Positions 7,397 to 14,710 of a DNA stretch of 28,086 nt are shown one piece after another. The notes under the pieces were generated by a model that worked only from the letters and a program-made list of their open reading frames with translations, had not been told where the DNA came from and did no database searches. The DNA comes from Bacteriovoracaceae bacterium UBA6261 (GTDB lineage Bacteria > Bdellovibrionota > Bacteriovoracia > Bacteriovoracales > Bacteriovoracaceae). Where the stretch lies: assembly GCA_002440825.1 (NCBI GenBank), contig DJVH01000055.1, forward strand, positions 13,801 through 41,886, written 5' to 3'. Position 1 is the stretch's first letter. The number at the start of each line of letters is the position of its first letter. The position numbers were made by a program, and so were the translations under genes.

Positions 7397-8419
7397 TTAT
7401 TTAACTCTCACACAACATTCGGCATTAACAGATTTCCCACCGCTGATTACTCCGGTATTTTCAAATTCCTGAACAGATTCCAATGTTGACGTAGCAATAT
7501 TGGAGAGAGCTTCTCTGGTTAAGAAGGCCTGATGGGACGTTATGAGAACATTGGGAAACGTGAGTAATCTTGCCAGGACATCATCCTTCAGCATCTTGTC
7601 GGAGAGATCTTGAAAGAAAACACTTTCTTCTTCTTCATAGACGTCGAGGGCAGCTCCTCTTACTTTTTCAGATTTCAATGCATCAATGAGGGCAAGTGAA
7701 TCAATTAAAGCGCCTCGACCAGTATTGATTATATAGACGCCGTCTTTCATAAGAGAAAACAAATCTTTATTGATTAAATGGTAAGTTTTGGGATTGAGCG
7801 GAACATTCAACGAAATGACGTCTGCGTTTCTACAGACATCAGGAAGCGAAAGAAATTTCACACCAGGATTTTTTTTAAGTTCCTCATCTTCGTGAGGATC
7901 ATGGATGAGCACCTGACAGCCAAAGCTCAGCATGATATGAGCAAAGATTTTTCCAATTTTTCCTGCACCTACAATTCCTACAGTTTTCCCATAAAGATCA
8001 AATCCAACAAGACCATCGAGGGAAAAATTATGGTCTCTTACTCGTGAATAAGCGCGGTGGATTTTTCTATTCAGTGAAAGTAATAGCCCTACAGTAAATT
8101 CAGCGACAGCATAGGGAGAATACCCCGGAACAATGGCCACTTTTAACCCAGCTTTATCGCAGGCAACGAGATCAACTTGATTGAATCCCGCACATCTGAG
8201 AGCAATTAATTTCACGCCACCGTCTTTTAACTCAGCAATGCAATCTGCGTCGAGCTTATCGTTTACGAAACAACAGACGACTTCATGTCCGCGCGCCAAA
8301 CCGGCCGTTTTTTTATTCAGTCTGGTTTCAAAAAATTCGATAGGAAAATTGAATCTTTTGTTAGTTTCCAGAAACATATCTTTGTCGAAATGGTGAGTGT
8401 CAAAAAATGCTATTTTCAT
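7397..8419 (-). CDS. ldhA: D-lactate dehydrogenase (NAD-dependent, fermentative)
   Basis: This 340-residue enzyme should reduce pyruvate to D-lactate with NADH, regenerating NAD in the cytoplasm when respiration is limited. It aligns with E. coli LdhA (329 aa) along its whole length: LIALRCAGFN, VAEFTVGLLLSLNRKIHRAY, the Rossmann motif GAGKIG (151-156), NTGRGALIDS, and TSHQAFLT. Catalytic residues fall at the same numbers as in E. coli: Arg235, Glu264 and His296. The C-terminus is slightly longer and ends with two adjacent Cys. It is divergent from the flavin-Rieske operon across a 129-bp gap; no clear Shine-Dalgarno or consensus promoter stands out. A glyoxylate or phosphoglycerate dehydrogenase is unlikely given the close match to LdhA. 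Confidence 0.93.
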   Translation of the reverse strand: MKIAFFDTHHFDKDMFLETNKRFNFPIEFFETRLNKKTAGLARGHEVVCCFVNDKLDADCIAELKDGGVKLIALRCAGFNQVDLVACDKAGLKVAIVPGYSPYAVAEFTVGLLLSLNRKIHRAYSRVRDHNFSLDGLVGFDLYGKTVGIVGAGKIGKIFAHIMLSFGCQVLIHDPHEDEELKKNPGVKFLSLPDVCRNADVISLNVPLNPKTYHLINKDLFSLMKDGVYIINTGRGALIDSLALIDALKSEKVRGAALDVYEEEESVFFQDLSDKMLKDDVLARLLTFPNVLITSHQAFLTREALSNIATSTLESVQEFENTGVISGGKSVNAECCVRVK

Positions 8420-8548
8420 AGGCCGTAGTATGGCAGAAAAAACGCAAGCTCACAATATTCAAATAGCATTAATCAATAAATCACCAAGGAAAACTTTAAG
8501 TCACGACTCTCCTTGAAAAATACCGCATTCAAAAGAACAATTGTCTTT

Positions 8549-10099
8549 ATGAAGATGCAATCAATATGGAATACAATAAAAGAACATACCACTTTCTCCT
8601 CACTTAAAGGTAACGCGCACTCGGATGTCGTTGTCATTGGAGGAGGAATAACCGGGCTGACGACAGCGGAACTTCTTATTGAAAAAGGGTTCAATGTCAT
8701 TTTGCTTGAAGGAAAATCCATTTGCGGAAGCAATACTTCCCAAAGCACGGGTAATCTTTATATTCCCGTCGATAAAAATTTTTCTGAAATCAAAGCGAAG
8801 TATGACAAAAAAGTTGTTCAACATATTATCGATGCACGCAAATCAGGTCTGGAACTGATAGAGGCCAATATAAAAAAATATTCCATCGATTGCGACTATG
8901 AAAAAGTCCCATGGCATTTGTATGCGGCCACTAAAGATTTAGAAGACAAAATTGATACCGAATTCGCGGCCATGTCCGAACTCGGTCTCGACGTTCGTAG
9001 AGGTCCGATGGACAACGTTCCCTATCCCGTTCAATCCGCGGTGATTTTGGATCAACAGGCCCAGTTTCATCCGTTAAAATATGGCCTGGGCCTCACTCGT
9101 GGAATCATGGAACATTGCCGGATCTATGAGAACTCTCCCGTCATTCACATTCAGGAAGAAAAAGATTTCAGCATTGTTTTGACTCCCTTTGGAAAAATTA
9201 CCACTAAGTACATTGTGCATGCGACTCATACTCCAAAAGGAGTCATGGGTGTTCATACTCTGCTTGGCCCCTACCGCGAATATGGTATGGCCTTTAAGCT
9301 AAAAAACAATGTTCATCCAAAAGGTATTTTCTGGGGTTATTACGATGAGAAAGAACATATTTCTACTCGTCATTACACACTGGAGGGCGAATCCTATATG
9401 ATGGTTCTTGGAGGCGCCCACAAGGTCGGGCAAGACAGTTCAAAGGAAAAATTTAAATTCCTTGAGAATTTTGCAAGAACTTATTTTGAATTTGATGAAA
9501 TCGACTTTGAATGGGGAGGTCAGCATTACCGTCCTGCAGATCTGCTTCCCTATATCGGACGCACACATCACGAAACAACCTTTGCAGCGACTGGATTTTC
9601 AACAGATGGTCTTACATGGGGAACCGTTGCTGCAAAAATTATCTGCAATGAAATGACAAATGTGGTGACTCCTTTTGCAAAAACTTTTGAATACAAAAGA
9701 TTCACTCCGCTGAAATCGGCCAAAAATTTTGTGAAAGAAAATATCAATGTCTTCGGTCAATACCTGAAAGATCTTCCGGGATATAAAGACGCCAGATCTT
9801 TTGAGGAAGTTTCTATCAATGAAGGAAAAATTGTCGAAGCGGATGGACAAAAACTTGCTGTTCACCGGGATGAAGCAAATAAACTTCATGTTTGTTCAGC
9901 GGTCTGTACTCATCTGGAATGTATTGTGAAATGGAATGATGCTGAAAAATCCTGGGACTGTCCATGTCACGGCAGCCGCTTTGGCATCGACGGTGAAATA
10001 TTGGAAGGACCGGCCACTCAAAATTTAGACAGTATAGTTATAGAAGGACACCACGTCGTCCTTAAGGAATCGCCATGGACATCGCATCCGCAGTCTTGA
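8549..10099 (+). CDS. FAD-dependent oxidoreductase with C-terminal Rieske [2Fe-2S] domain (YhfW-like)
   Basis: This 516-residue two-domain redox protein carries a DAO-type FAD domain in residues 1 to about 385. Its dinucleotide-binding motif is VVVIGGGITGLTTAE (near residue 30), and the closing FAD motif is FAATGFSTDGLTWG. Residues about 410-516 form a Rieske domain with ligands Cys453-x-His455 and Cys471-x-x-His474. Extra cysteines 458 and 473 sit where high-potential Rieske proteins have their disulfide. YhfW-type proteins have this architecture; their substrate is not established. No signal peptide is seen. The frame is open from a TTG at 8513; I prefer the ATG at 8549 because the FAD motif then sits near the N-terminus, but no strong Shine-Dalgarno supports either. 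The gene overlaps the next by 25 nt, so the membrane protein is a likely partner. Confidence 0.9.
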   Translation: MKMQSIWNTIKEHTTFSSLKGNAHSDVVVIGGGITGLTTAELLIEKGFNVILLEGKSICGSNTSQSTGNLYIPVDKNFSEIKAKYDKKVVQHIIDARKSGLELIEANIKKYSIDCDYEKVPWHLYAATKDLEDKIDTEFAAMSELGLDVRRGPMDNVPYPVQSAVILDQQAQFHPLKYGLGLTRGIMEHCRIYENSPVIHIQEEKDFSIVLTPFGKITTKYIVHATHTPKGVMGVHTLLGPYREYGMAFKLKNNVHPKGIFWGYYDEKEHISTRHYTLEGESYMMVLGGAHKVGQDSSKEKFKFLENFARTYFEFDEIDFEWGGQHYRPADLLPYIGRTHHETTFAATGFSTDGLTWGTVAAKIICNEMTNVVTPFAKTFEYKRFTPLKSAKNFVKENINVFGQYLKDLPGYKDARSFEEVSINEGKIVEADGQKLAVHRDEANKLHVCSAVCTHLECIVKWNDAEKSWDCPCHGSRFGIDGEILEGPATQNLDSIVIEGHHVVLKESPWTSHPQS

Positions 10100-10428
10100 T
10101 CGCATTAGGTGCAGTACTTGGAGTTTTGATGCTGGTTAATCTTTTGAAAGGGCATCACATTCCAAAAGCACTGACTTTTATTCACGGAGGTCTTGTTGTA
10201 ACGGGATTGATTCTTCTTATTCTTTTTAATCTGAATTATCCTGATCACGCCAACTGGATCAGTGTAGGCCTTTTCATCCTGGCCGCTTTTGGTGGAATCT
10301 ATATTCTTATTCACGATATCAAACATGAAAAAGTTCCACTCACTGTTGTTTTTATACATGGAACTGTTGCAGTAAGTGCCTACGCCATTCTCATCTATCG
10401 GATTACGCAATTTCATGGATCAACTTGA
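10075..10428 (+). CDS. Four-helix membrane protein with duplicated FIHG motif, unknown
   Basis: This 117-residue protein has four predicted transmembrane helices (about 5-24, 32-52, 62-81, 88-110). The two halves look like an internal duplication: IPKALTFIHGG (29-39) in the first and VPLTVVFIHGT (87-97) in the second, each preceded by a His-containing loop (HH27-28 and His84). His37 and His95 occupy equivalent places in helices 2 and 4 and could bind haem or quinone, though this is inference. The start codon lies inside the end of the flavin-Rieske gene, implying coupled translation and a joint redox function, perhaps passing electrons between the flavoprotein and the membrane. I do not recognise the family. 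Confidence 0.75.
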   Translation: MDIASAVLIALGAVLGVLMLVNLLKGHHIPKALTFIHGGLVVTGLILLILFNLNYPDHANWISVGLFILAAFGGIYILIHDIKHEKVPLTVVFIHGTVAVSAYAILIYRITQFHGST

Positions 10429-10439
10429 AAGGAGTATTT

Positions 10440-10619
10440 ATGAGTGACAACAAAATGAAGAAACGCCCTCTTGATGCCTTTAAAATTAATGTAAATGAAG
10501 AATACGAGCTTCGCTATTGGAGTAAAACACTGAATGTTTCACCAGATGAATTGATTGAAGCCGTCAACAAAGTCGGACCACAAGCTTCAAAAGTCCGACA
10601 GTACTTTCATAAAGATTAA
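10440..10619 (+). CDS. DUF3606 family small protein
   Basis: This 59-residue protein contains the DUF3606 signature: INVNEEYELRYWSKTLNVSPDELIEAVNKVG, seen here as INVNEEYELRYW (about 15-26) and VSPDELIEAVNKVG (about 31-44). The family is of unknown function; its sequence suggests a helical, possibly nucleic-acid-binding fold. The frame opens at a TTG (10425), but a perfect Shine-Dalgarno AAAGGAG lies 5 nt before the ATG at 10440, which fixes the start. It is the third gene of the flavin-Rieske operon, 11 nt after the membrane protein gene, and ends just before a convergent gene. Confidence 0.85.
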   Translation: MSDNKMKKRPLDAFKINVNEEYELRYWSKTLNVSPDELIEAVNKVGPQASKVRQYFHKD

Positions 10620-10633
10620 TAGACTTCAGCGGA

Positions 10634-10942
10634 CTACAATTTGACCGAGATCGTTTCTTTCTTCTTTGAGTTTCTCAAGTAAATCAATGTTGAGAACGCG
10701 CACAGAATTTTTAACATACTGGATGCTTGTTTATTTGTTTTGATGGAAATGCTGACAAGTTCGTTAAGAGTTCCGCCCACCGTAAAACTGCTCGACGAGG
10801 TCACTCCGGCCATTGCGCTTGCCATAGCGCTTGCCATAGCGCTTGCCATAGCGCTTGAAAGAAAAAGCATAAAAATTCCAAAAATAGGAAGGATTCCCTT
10901 TTCCTGACATTCTTTAAAATCTTTAAACACATACTTTTTCAT
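10634..10942 (-). CDS. Small exported protein with repeated signal-peptidase-like AMAS units
   Basis: This 102-residue ORF has an N-terminus rich in Lys and charged residues, then a hydrophobic stretch (ILPIFGIFMLFLSS, about 18-31). Next comes SAMA repeated four times, encoded by a 12-bp tandem repeat. Every unit contains an AMA that fits the Ala-x-Ala rule for signal peptidase, so cleavage could occur at several alternative places. The remainder (FTVGGTLNELVSISIKTN) looks partly beta and carries no family I know. The frame opens from a TTG at 10963, with ATGs at 10948 and 10942; I chose 10942. Coding status is moderate: it is convergent with the DUF3606 gene and has a plausible signal peptide, but there is no strong Shine-Dalgarno. 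Confidence 0.55.
   Translation of the reverse strand: MKKYVFKDFKECQEKGILPIFGIFMLFLSSAMASAMASAMASAMAGVTSSSSFTVGGTLNELVSISIKTNKQASSMLKILCAFSTLIYLRNSKKKETISVKL
10809..10857. repeat. 12-bp tandem repeat (GCGCTTGCCATA), about four copies
   Basis: Three exact copies (10815-10826, 10827-10838, 10839-10850) are flanked by partial copies. The unit is a multiple of three, so copy-number change would add or remove SAMA units in the minus-strand protein without changing frame. Confidence 0.9.
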
Positions 10943-11031
10943 AAACATCCCAGCTTTATTCAAAATGGTTTGCCGACCTAATCAGCACGTTTATTTTGCC
11001 CACTTTCTGTGTTTTCTTATCGTCCATTCTC

Positions 11032-11045
11032 TTGGCGGCCGCCAA
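11032..11045. other. 14-bp GC-rich perfect palindrome
   Basis: TTGGCGGCCGCCAA reads the same on both strands. It sits in the 184-bp divergent gap between the AMAS-repeat protein and the exported 521-residue protein, in otherwise AT-rich sequence. It may be an operator for a dimeric regulator acting on one or both genes. Confidence 0.5.
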
Positions 11046-11126
11046 AAGATTAAACGCTCAAAAACACCAGGCGGGTCTAAATTTGAAGTGTTGGCGAAGG
11101 CATTAGGATTGCAATTTGTGTTTTTG

Positions 11127-12692
11127 ATGAAAAAGTTATTTTTAACATTTGCTCTATTTTCTTTTTTTATTTCGCTGTTAACTTCCCCTGAAGTCAAAGC
11201 GAATTCTTTTACCAAAACAAAAGAGGAACGACTCCGTCTGACAGATAAAGATGGTGAAGAACTTATAGTGGGATTAACCACCTATAAAAATGAATTTGGA
11301 TCTCTTGAAGTAAGAATTGATGCCGCGGGCATGCCGAAACTTCTCGATCGCCTGAATCCTACAATTGCTTTCGGACGTGATCTCAATGATGATCAAAAAA
11401 TTGATACGTGGTTTTTCCTCACAAAAAATGGAATAGAAACAGAATTCGCTGAAGGAAGAGATGCTCTTGGAAAAGATATTCTATCAAGGCTTCTTTTAAA
11501 AAGACATCAAACCAGTGCCCGTCTCTATGTGACAACGGCAACAACGACCCTGCTAAGTTTTTTTCTTTTATCAGCAAAAGAATCCACAGATATTGAAGCA
11601 CATTACACGCACGATTGGATGAATCTGGAAGAAATGAAAATTCGTCTTGAACGTGAAATGAGTTCTAATGCAAACACCTTGACCCGCGACCAAATTCAGT
11701 TTCAATACTCAGTTATCTCTCAAGGCTACAAATCCCTGGCAGATGAAATGGAACACTTTGCAAAGGCCGATTTCTGGAAATGGGCCGGTGCAGATGTAGG
11801 CTTGTGGGTGTCAGGATCTTTTCTCTTTAAAAGTGCTGCTTCCATTCTCCTAAAGGCCGGATCTTTTATCACAGAGACTTCAGTGTATCTGGCGTTTAAA
11901 GATGAACTTGCCCTGTTCGTTGCAAAGAATATATCCGTCTTAAAAGAAAAAGGATCCGTGATTGCTTCGAAATTAGGAGTGGCGACAGGAAAACGGGAAG
12001 AAAACGCAGTTCCTCTTGCTTTTAAAATGAGTGCATTCAGATTGCGCGCAACTGTTGCAGCGGCGATCTCAGCTGATATTGCAAAAAAGCGGCTTACAAA
12101 AGTTGTACTAGCGGCTTCAAAATGGCCTTTAAAAATTGCTCAAGGTGCAAAATCCGAATGGCAATATATTGCCACAAGCTTAGGCATTCAGCTTACGGCC
12201 GAGACAACAGCTCACTTCAGCGAAGTTTACGATCCTAACCCACTCATTATGGCAAAAAATATTTTAACCAATGAGGACATTCTTCAAAACATCGGATTCA
12301 TGACGACCGATACAATTCTCATGACAGGGATTTCAAAAAACCTCAACAGTATGAAGGCCCGGTTTCTAGTGAGCGGATTTGTAGGAATGCATAATTCGGC
12401 AATGATTAATCTGGTTATTAAAGGCGAAGACAATTATAAACGTGTCGGATTAGATACAGCGTGGGAATCGGTCATTGGCAATGCCCAGGTTCAGATTGAT
12501 TTAAAAGCGCTGGAAAGTTTTGAAAAGATGGCCTTAAAGAAAAACAATCCAAAACTAAAACTTTTAGGATATGCAGTTGTTCTGGTCAATCAGGGCACCG
12601 GCTATTTTCTCTATTCCAAAGCAACCGACAAAGTAAAGAATTCTGATCAAGAAACTACTGTAAAACTCGTTCCTGTTCTCGCAGAAAATTAA
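11127..12692 (+). CDS. Large exported protein with calcium-loop-like motif, unknown function
   Basis: With the start at 11127 this is a 521-residue protein bearing a signal peptide (MKKLFLTFALFSFFISLLTS, cleavage probably after VKA at 25). The frame continues upstream to 10965, but only the 11127 start places a signal sequence at the N-terminus. A segment DLNDDQKIDTWF (85-96) fits an EF-hand or thrombospondin type-3 calcium loop (Asp85, Asn87, Asp89, Ile92, Asp93). The rest is mainly helical, with several hydrophobic amphipathic stretches (for example WKWAGADVGLWVSGSFLF) and a charged helical segment around EEMKIRLEREM. It may be a membrane-associated or pore-like envelope protein. I recognise no family and do not assign a function. 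It is probably cotranscribed with the next gene, 79 nt downstream. Confidence 0.7.
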   Translation: MKKLFLTFALFSFFISLLTSPEVKANSFTKTKEERLRLTDKDGEELIVGLTTYKNEFGSLEVRIDAAGMPKLLDRLNPTIAFGRDLNDDQKIDTWFFLTKNGIETEFAEGRDALGKDILSRLLLKRHQTSARLYVTTATTTLLSFFLLSAKESTDIEAHYTHDWMNLEEMKIRLEREMSSNANTLTRDQIQFQYSVISQGYKSLADEMEHFAKADFWKWAGADVGLWVSGSFLFKSAASILLKAGSFITETSVYLAFKDELALFVAKNISVLKEKGSVIASKLGVATGKREENAVPLAFKMSAFRLRATVAAAISADIAKKRLTKVVLAASKWPLKIAQGAKSEWQYIATSLGIQLTAETTAHFSEVYDPNPLIMAKNILTNEDILQNIGFMTTDTILMTGISKNLNSMKARFLVSGFVGMHNSAMINLVIKGEDNYKRVGLDTAWESVIGNAQVQIDLKALESFEKMALKKNNPKLKLLGYAVVLVNQGTGYFLYSKATDKVKNSDQETTVKLVPVLAEN

Positions 12693-12771
12693 ACAGTTTC
12701 AAAAAAACTATTCTTTATCCGTCTGATTTTCTCAGGCCTTTTCTTTGCATTTAAAATCCCAGGAGATAAAA

Positions 12772-13362
12772 ATGAAAATACTCATTGCGCTCAACGCAAG
12801 TCATTTCCATTTATCCAAAGAAAAATTAAAAAAACTGGACCACTCACTCCAACTCTCCAAAAATGTTTATCGCTATATTCCCAAAGAACACTGGCATATA
12901 AAACTCCTTCAACTGAGTGATGTCCCGCCGGAAAAATTAGCTGAACTAAAAATCAAACTTCAGGAAATCTCATTTCGCCACGAAGAATTTTTTTTAAAAC
13001 TAAACGGACTCTGGGCCTATCCAAATCAAAATGAGGCAAGAGTGCTCTGGATTGGTGTCCAGAACTCAATTGCTCTAAGAAAAATTCAAACTGATGTCGC
13101 TGAAACGCTTTTAAGTGAAAAAGATAACTGGAGTGACAATGACTACAAACCCACTCTTCCCATTCTGCGTTTTAGAAATCACCACAATGTCACGGATATG
13201 ATTTCTCCCTATAAGGGAATGGACTTTGGCAAAATTCCTTTTCATTCACTGGTCCTGCTCGAAATGATTAAACCAGGTGCCTTTCCTGAATACAAAAAAA
13301 TAGCTGAAATTTCTTTGATCAAAAAAGAAAAACCCTTGTCCATTACGGGGCAGGCATTTTAA
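12772..13362 (+). CDS. LigT/ThpR-like 2H phosphoesterase with degraded catalytic motifs
   Basis: This 196-residue protein has the outline of the RNA 2',3'-cyclic phosphodiesterase (2'-5' RNA ligase) family: an N-terminal strand MKILIALNAS, a segment EHWHIKLLQLSDV where motif 1 should be, EARVLWIGVQ, and YKPTLPILRFR where motif 2 should be. Active family members have two His-x-Thr motifs. Here motif 1 is His42-Ile-Lys44 (Thr replaced) and motif 2 is Thr128-Leu-Pro130 (both His and Thr lost). It is therefore probably inactive as a 2H enzyme, perhaps a binding protein. The Shine-Dalgarno AGGAGA is 5 nt before the ATG at 12772, which decides the start over an upstream TTG at 12745. Confidence 0.75.
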   Translation: MKILIALNASHFHLSKEKLKKLDHSLQLSKNVYRYIPKEHWHIKLLQLSDVPPEKLAELKIKLQEISFRHEEFFLKLNGLWAYPNQNEARVLWIGVQNSIALRKIQTDVAETLLSEKDNWSDNDYKPTLPILRFRNHHNVTDMISPYKGMDFGKIPFHSLVLLEMIKPGAFPEYKKIAEISLIKKEKPLSITGQAF

Positions 13363-13370
13363 TCAAAAAA

Positions 13371-13393
13371 AAAGGCCTGAACATCAGGCCTTT
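13371..13393 (+). terminator. Bidirectional rho-independent terminator
   Basis: A perfect 10-bp stem AAAGGCCTGA / TCAGGCCTTT with a 3-nt loop is followed by CGTTTTTATTTT on the plus strand. It is preceded by a run of A that gives a U-tract on the minus strand. It separates the convergent LigT-like and cytochrome genes and can serve both. Confidence 0.92.
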
Positions 13394-13403
13394 CGTTTTT
13401 ATT

Positions 13404-14609
13404 TTATTTCAAGAGAGCTTTTAAACGTGCAAGTTCTTTTTTCTCTTCTACCGGTATATCTGTCCCGGAAGAACCACTGTAGCCCGCTTCAATTGAATCA
13501 GCATATTCCTGATAACACTTTTTAGCGTAAGGTGATGACGGGTATTTAGTTATACAGTCTTTCAGATAAAGATCGCCTAGAGAGAAGAAATAAGTGTTAC
13601 TCATACGGTGTTCAACAATCGAAAGCCAGTATAAAATTTCAGGAGCTAGATCTGATGAAGGATTTTCCACCAGGAAATTCTGGAGAACACCGCTTGCGAC
13701 GAACAAAGTGACATCGTCTTCTCCTGTAAAACGAAGCTCTTTTTTCATATCAAGTTTTACCAGATATTTACTGATAAAATCTGGAATCGATTTTACCTCA
13801 GCACGATTAAAACCTTTCCAGTGAGAAAGATCGTTTTTCCATCTGACAAACATCTTTCTGTCATTATTGGAAAGTCGTTTGTCACCTTCCCATTTTTTAA
13901 GGAACCCCTCTGCTTTCTCTGTATTAAAATTTATTTTTGTATCAATTGAAAGAGCTGTGCGGAAAGCGGACATCAGTTCCTGATGAGAGTAACGGCTGTT
14001 TTTATCAAGACCATCATTGATGGCCTTATCAAAAAAGTTTCTGGCCTCATCAAAGCGTCTGACGAGATAGAGATAGTTCGCATAAGAAAGATCGCTGTCA
14101 AAATTATCTCTCTGTTCTTTGACAATATTGTCGCCGAAAGCATTTTTAGCAACCGATTGCGGAATTTGTGAGTGACAGGAAACGCACAAGGCCCCAAGGA
14201 CATTCAGACGTTTTTGAGCAAAGATAGTATTTCCTGATTGAACAGAAATAATTGTTTCTTCAAGATGATTGTTGATGGTTTCAAGGCTTGGTCTGAACCC
14301 AGGACGTTTAAAAAAATCCGCATGCTTTGCCGATTTAAAAAGTTCTGAAAGATCAGTCAAATTCTTTATCAGTTCACTTTTGCTTTTCTTTAATTTTGTT
14401 GAACTCAATTGAGGATTGGTTGAATAAATGAAAGGAAGAAGTTTTGTGTATGCCCCATACACATTGCCCATTACTGCTTTGGCCTGCTCCTGTTCTATTT
14501 GTTCCTTAGAACCATCAACGGCCCCTCTGGTCGCATAAGAACTCATCGGTGTCATGATCAAAGCTGATAAAATCAGCAAAGGGAACTTTTTGGTAAAAAT
14601 CTTTTCCAT
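13404..14609 (-). CDS. Periplasmic c-type cytochrome (cytochrome c'-like) fused to a TPR-like domain
   Basis: The start at 14609 gives a 401-residue protein with a Shine-Dalgarno (GAGGAG) upstream and a signal peptide (residues 1-26, cleavage after SYA). Residues about 35-150 are helical and end in a single CxxCH haem c site, Cys142-Val-Ser-Cys145-His146 (ALCVSCHSQ). This location of the haem motif near the end of a helical bundle is typical of cytochromes c' and c-556. The remaining 250 residues are helix-turn-helix units resembling tetratricopeptide repeats (YANYLYLVRRFDEARNFF, ILYWLSIVEHR, LKDCITKYPSSPYAKKCY). The fusion suggests a haem protein that docks to a partner; it could sense gas or carry electrons. 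A promoter is visible at 14668-14695. Confidence 0.85.
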   Translation of the reverse strand: MEKIFTKKFPLLILSALIMTPMSSYATRGAVDGSKEQIEQEQAKAVMGNVYGAYTKLLPFIYSTNPQLSSTKLKKSKSELIKNLTDLSELFKSAKHADFFKRPGFRPSLETINNHLEETIISVQSGNTIFAQKRLNVLGALCVSCHSQIPQSVAKNAFGDNIVKEQRDNFDSDLSYANYLYLVRRFDEARNFFDKAINDGLDKNSRYSHQELMSAFRTALSIDTKINFNTEKAEGFLKKWEGDKRLSNNDRKMFVRWKNDLSHWKGFNRAEVKSIPDFISKYLVKLDMKKELRFTGEDDVTLFVASGVLQNFLVENPSSDLAPEILYWLSIVEHRMSNTYFFSLGDLYLKDCITKYPSSPYAKKCYQEYADSIEAGYSGSSGTDIPVEEKKELARLKALLK

Positions 14610-14667
14610 AATAACAATACTCCTCATCCATGTTAGTACATTGATTAGGATACAAGAAAAACAATTT

Positions 14668-14695
14668 ATTATCACTGAGTATTGTCAGGTTTCAA
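14668..14695 (-). promoter_or_regulatory. Sigma-70-type promoter of the cytochrome-TPR gene
   Basis: Read on the minus strand, TTGAAA (14690-14695) and GATAAT (14668-14673) are separated by 16 bp. This places a transcription start about 50 nt upstream of the start codon at 14609. Confidence 0.55.
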
Positions 14696-14710
14696 AAAAA
14701 AAGATTGGCC

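Noticed and set aside
10809..10857. Short repeats considered as a CRISPR array
   Set aside because: The units are 12 bp and contiguous with no spacers; they are a coding tandem repeat.
10965..11126. Extended N-terminus of the 521-residue exported protein
   Set aside because: The upstream ATG has no Shine-Dalgarno and the extension would bury the signal peptide that begins at 11127.
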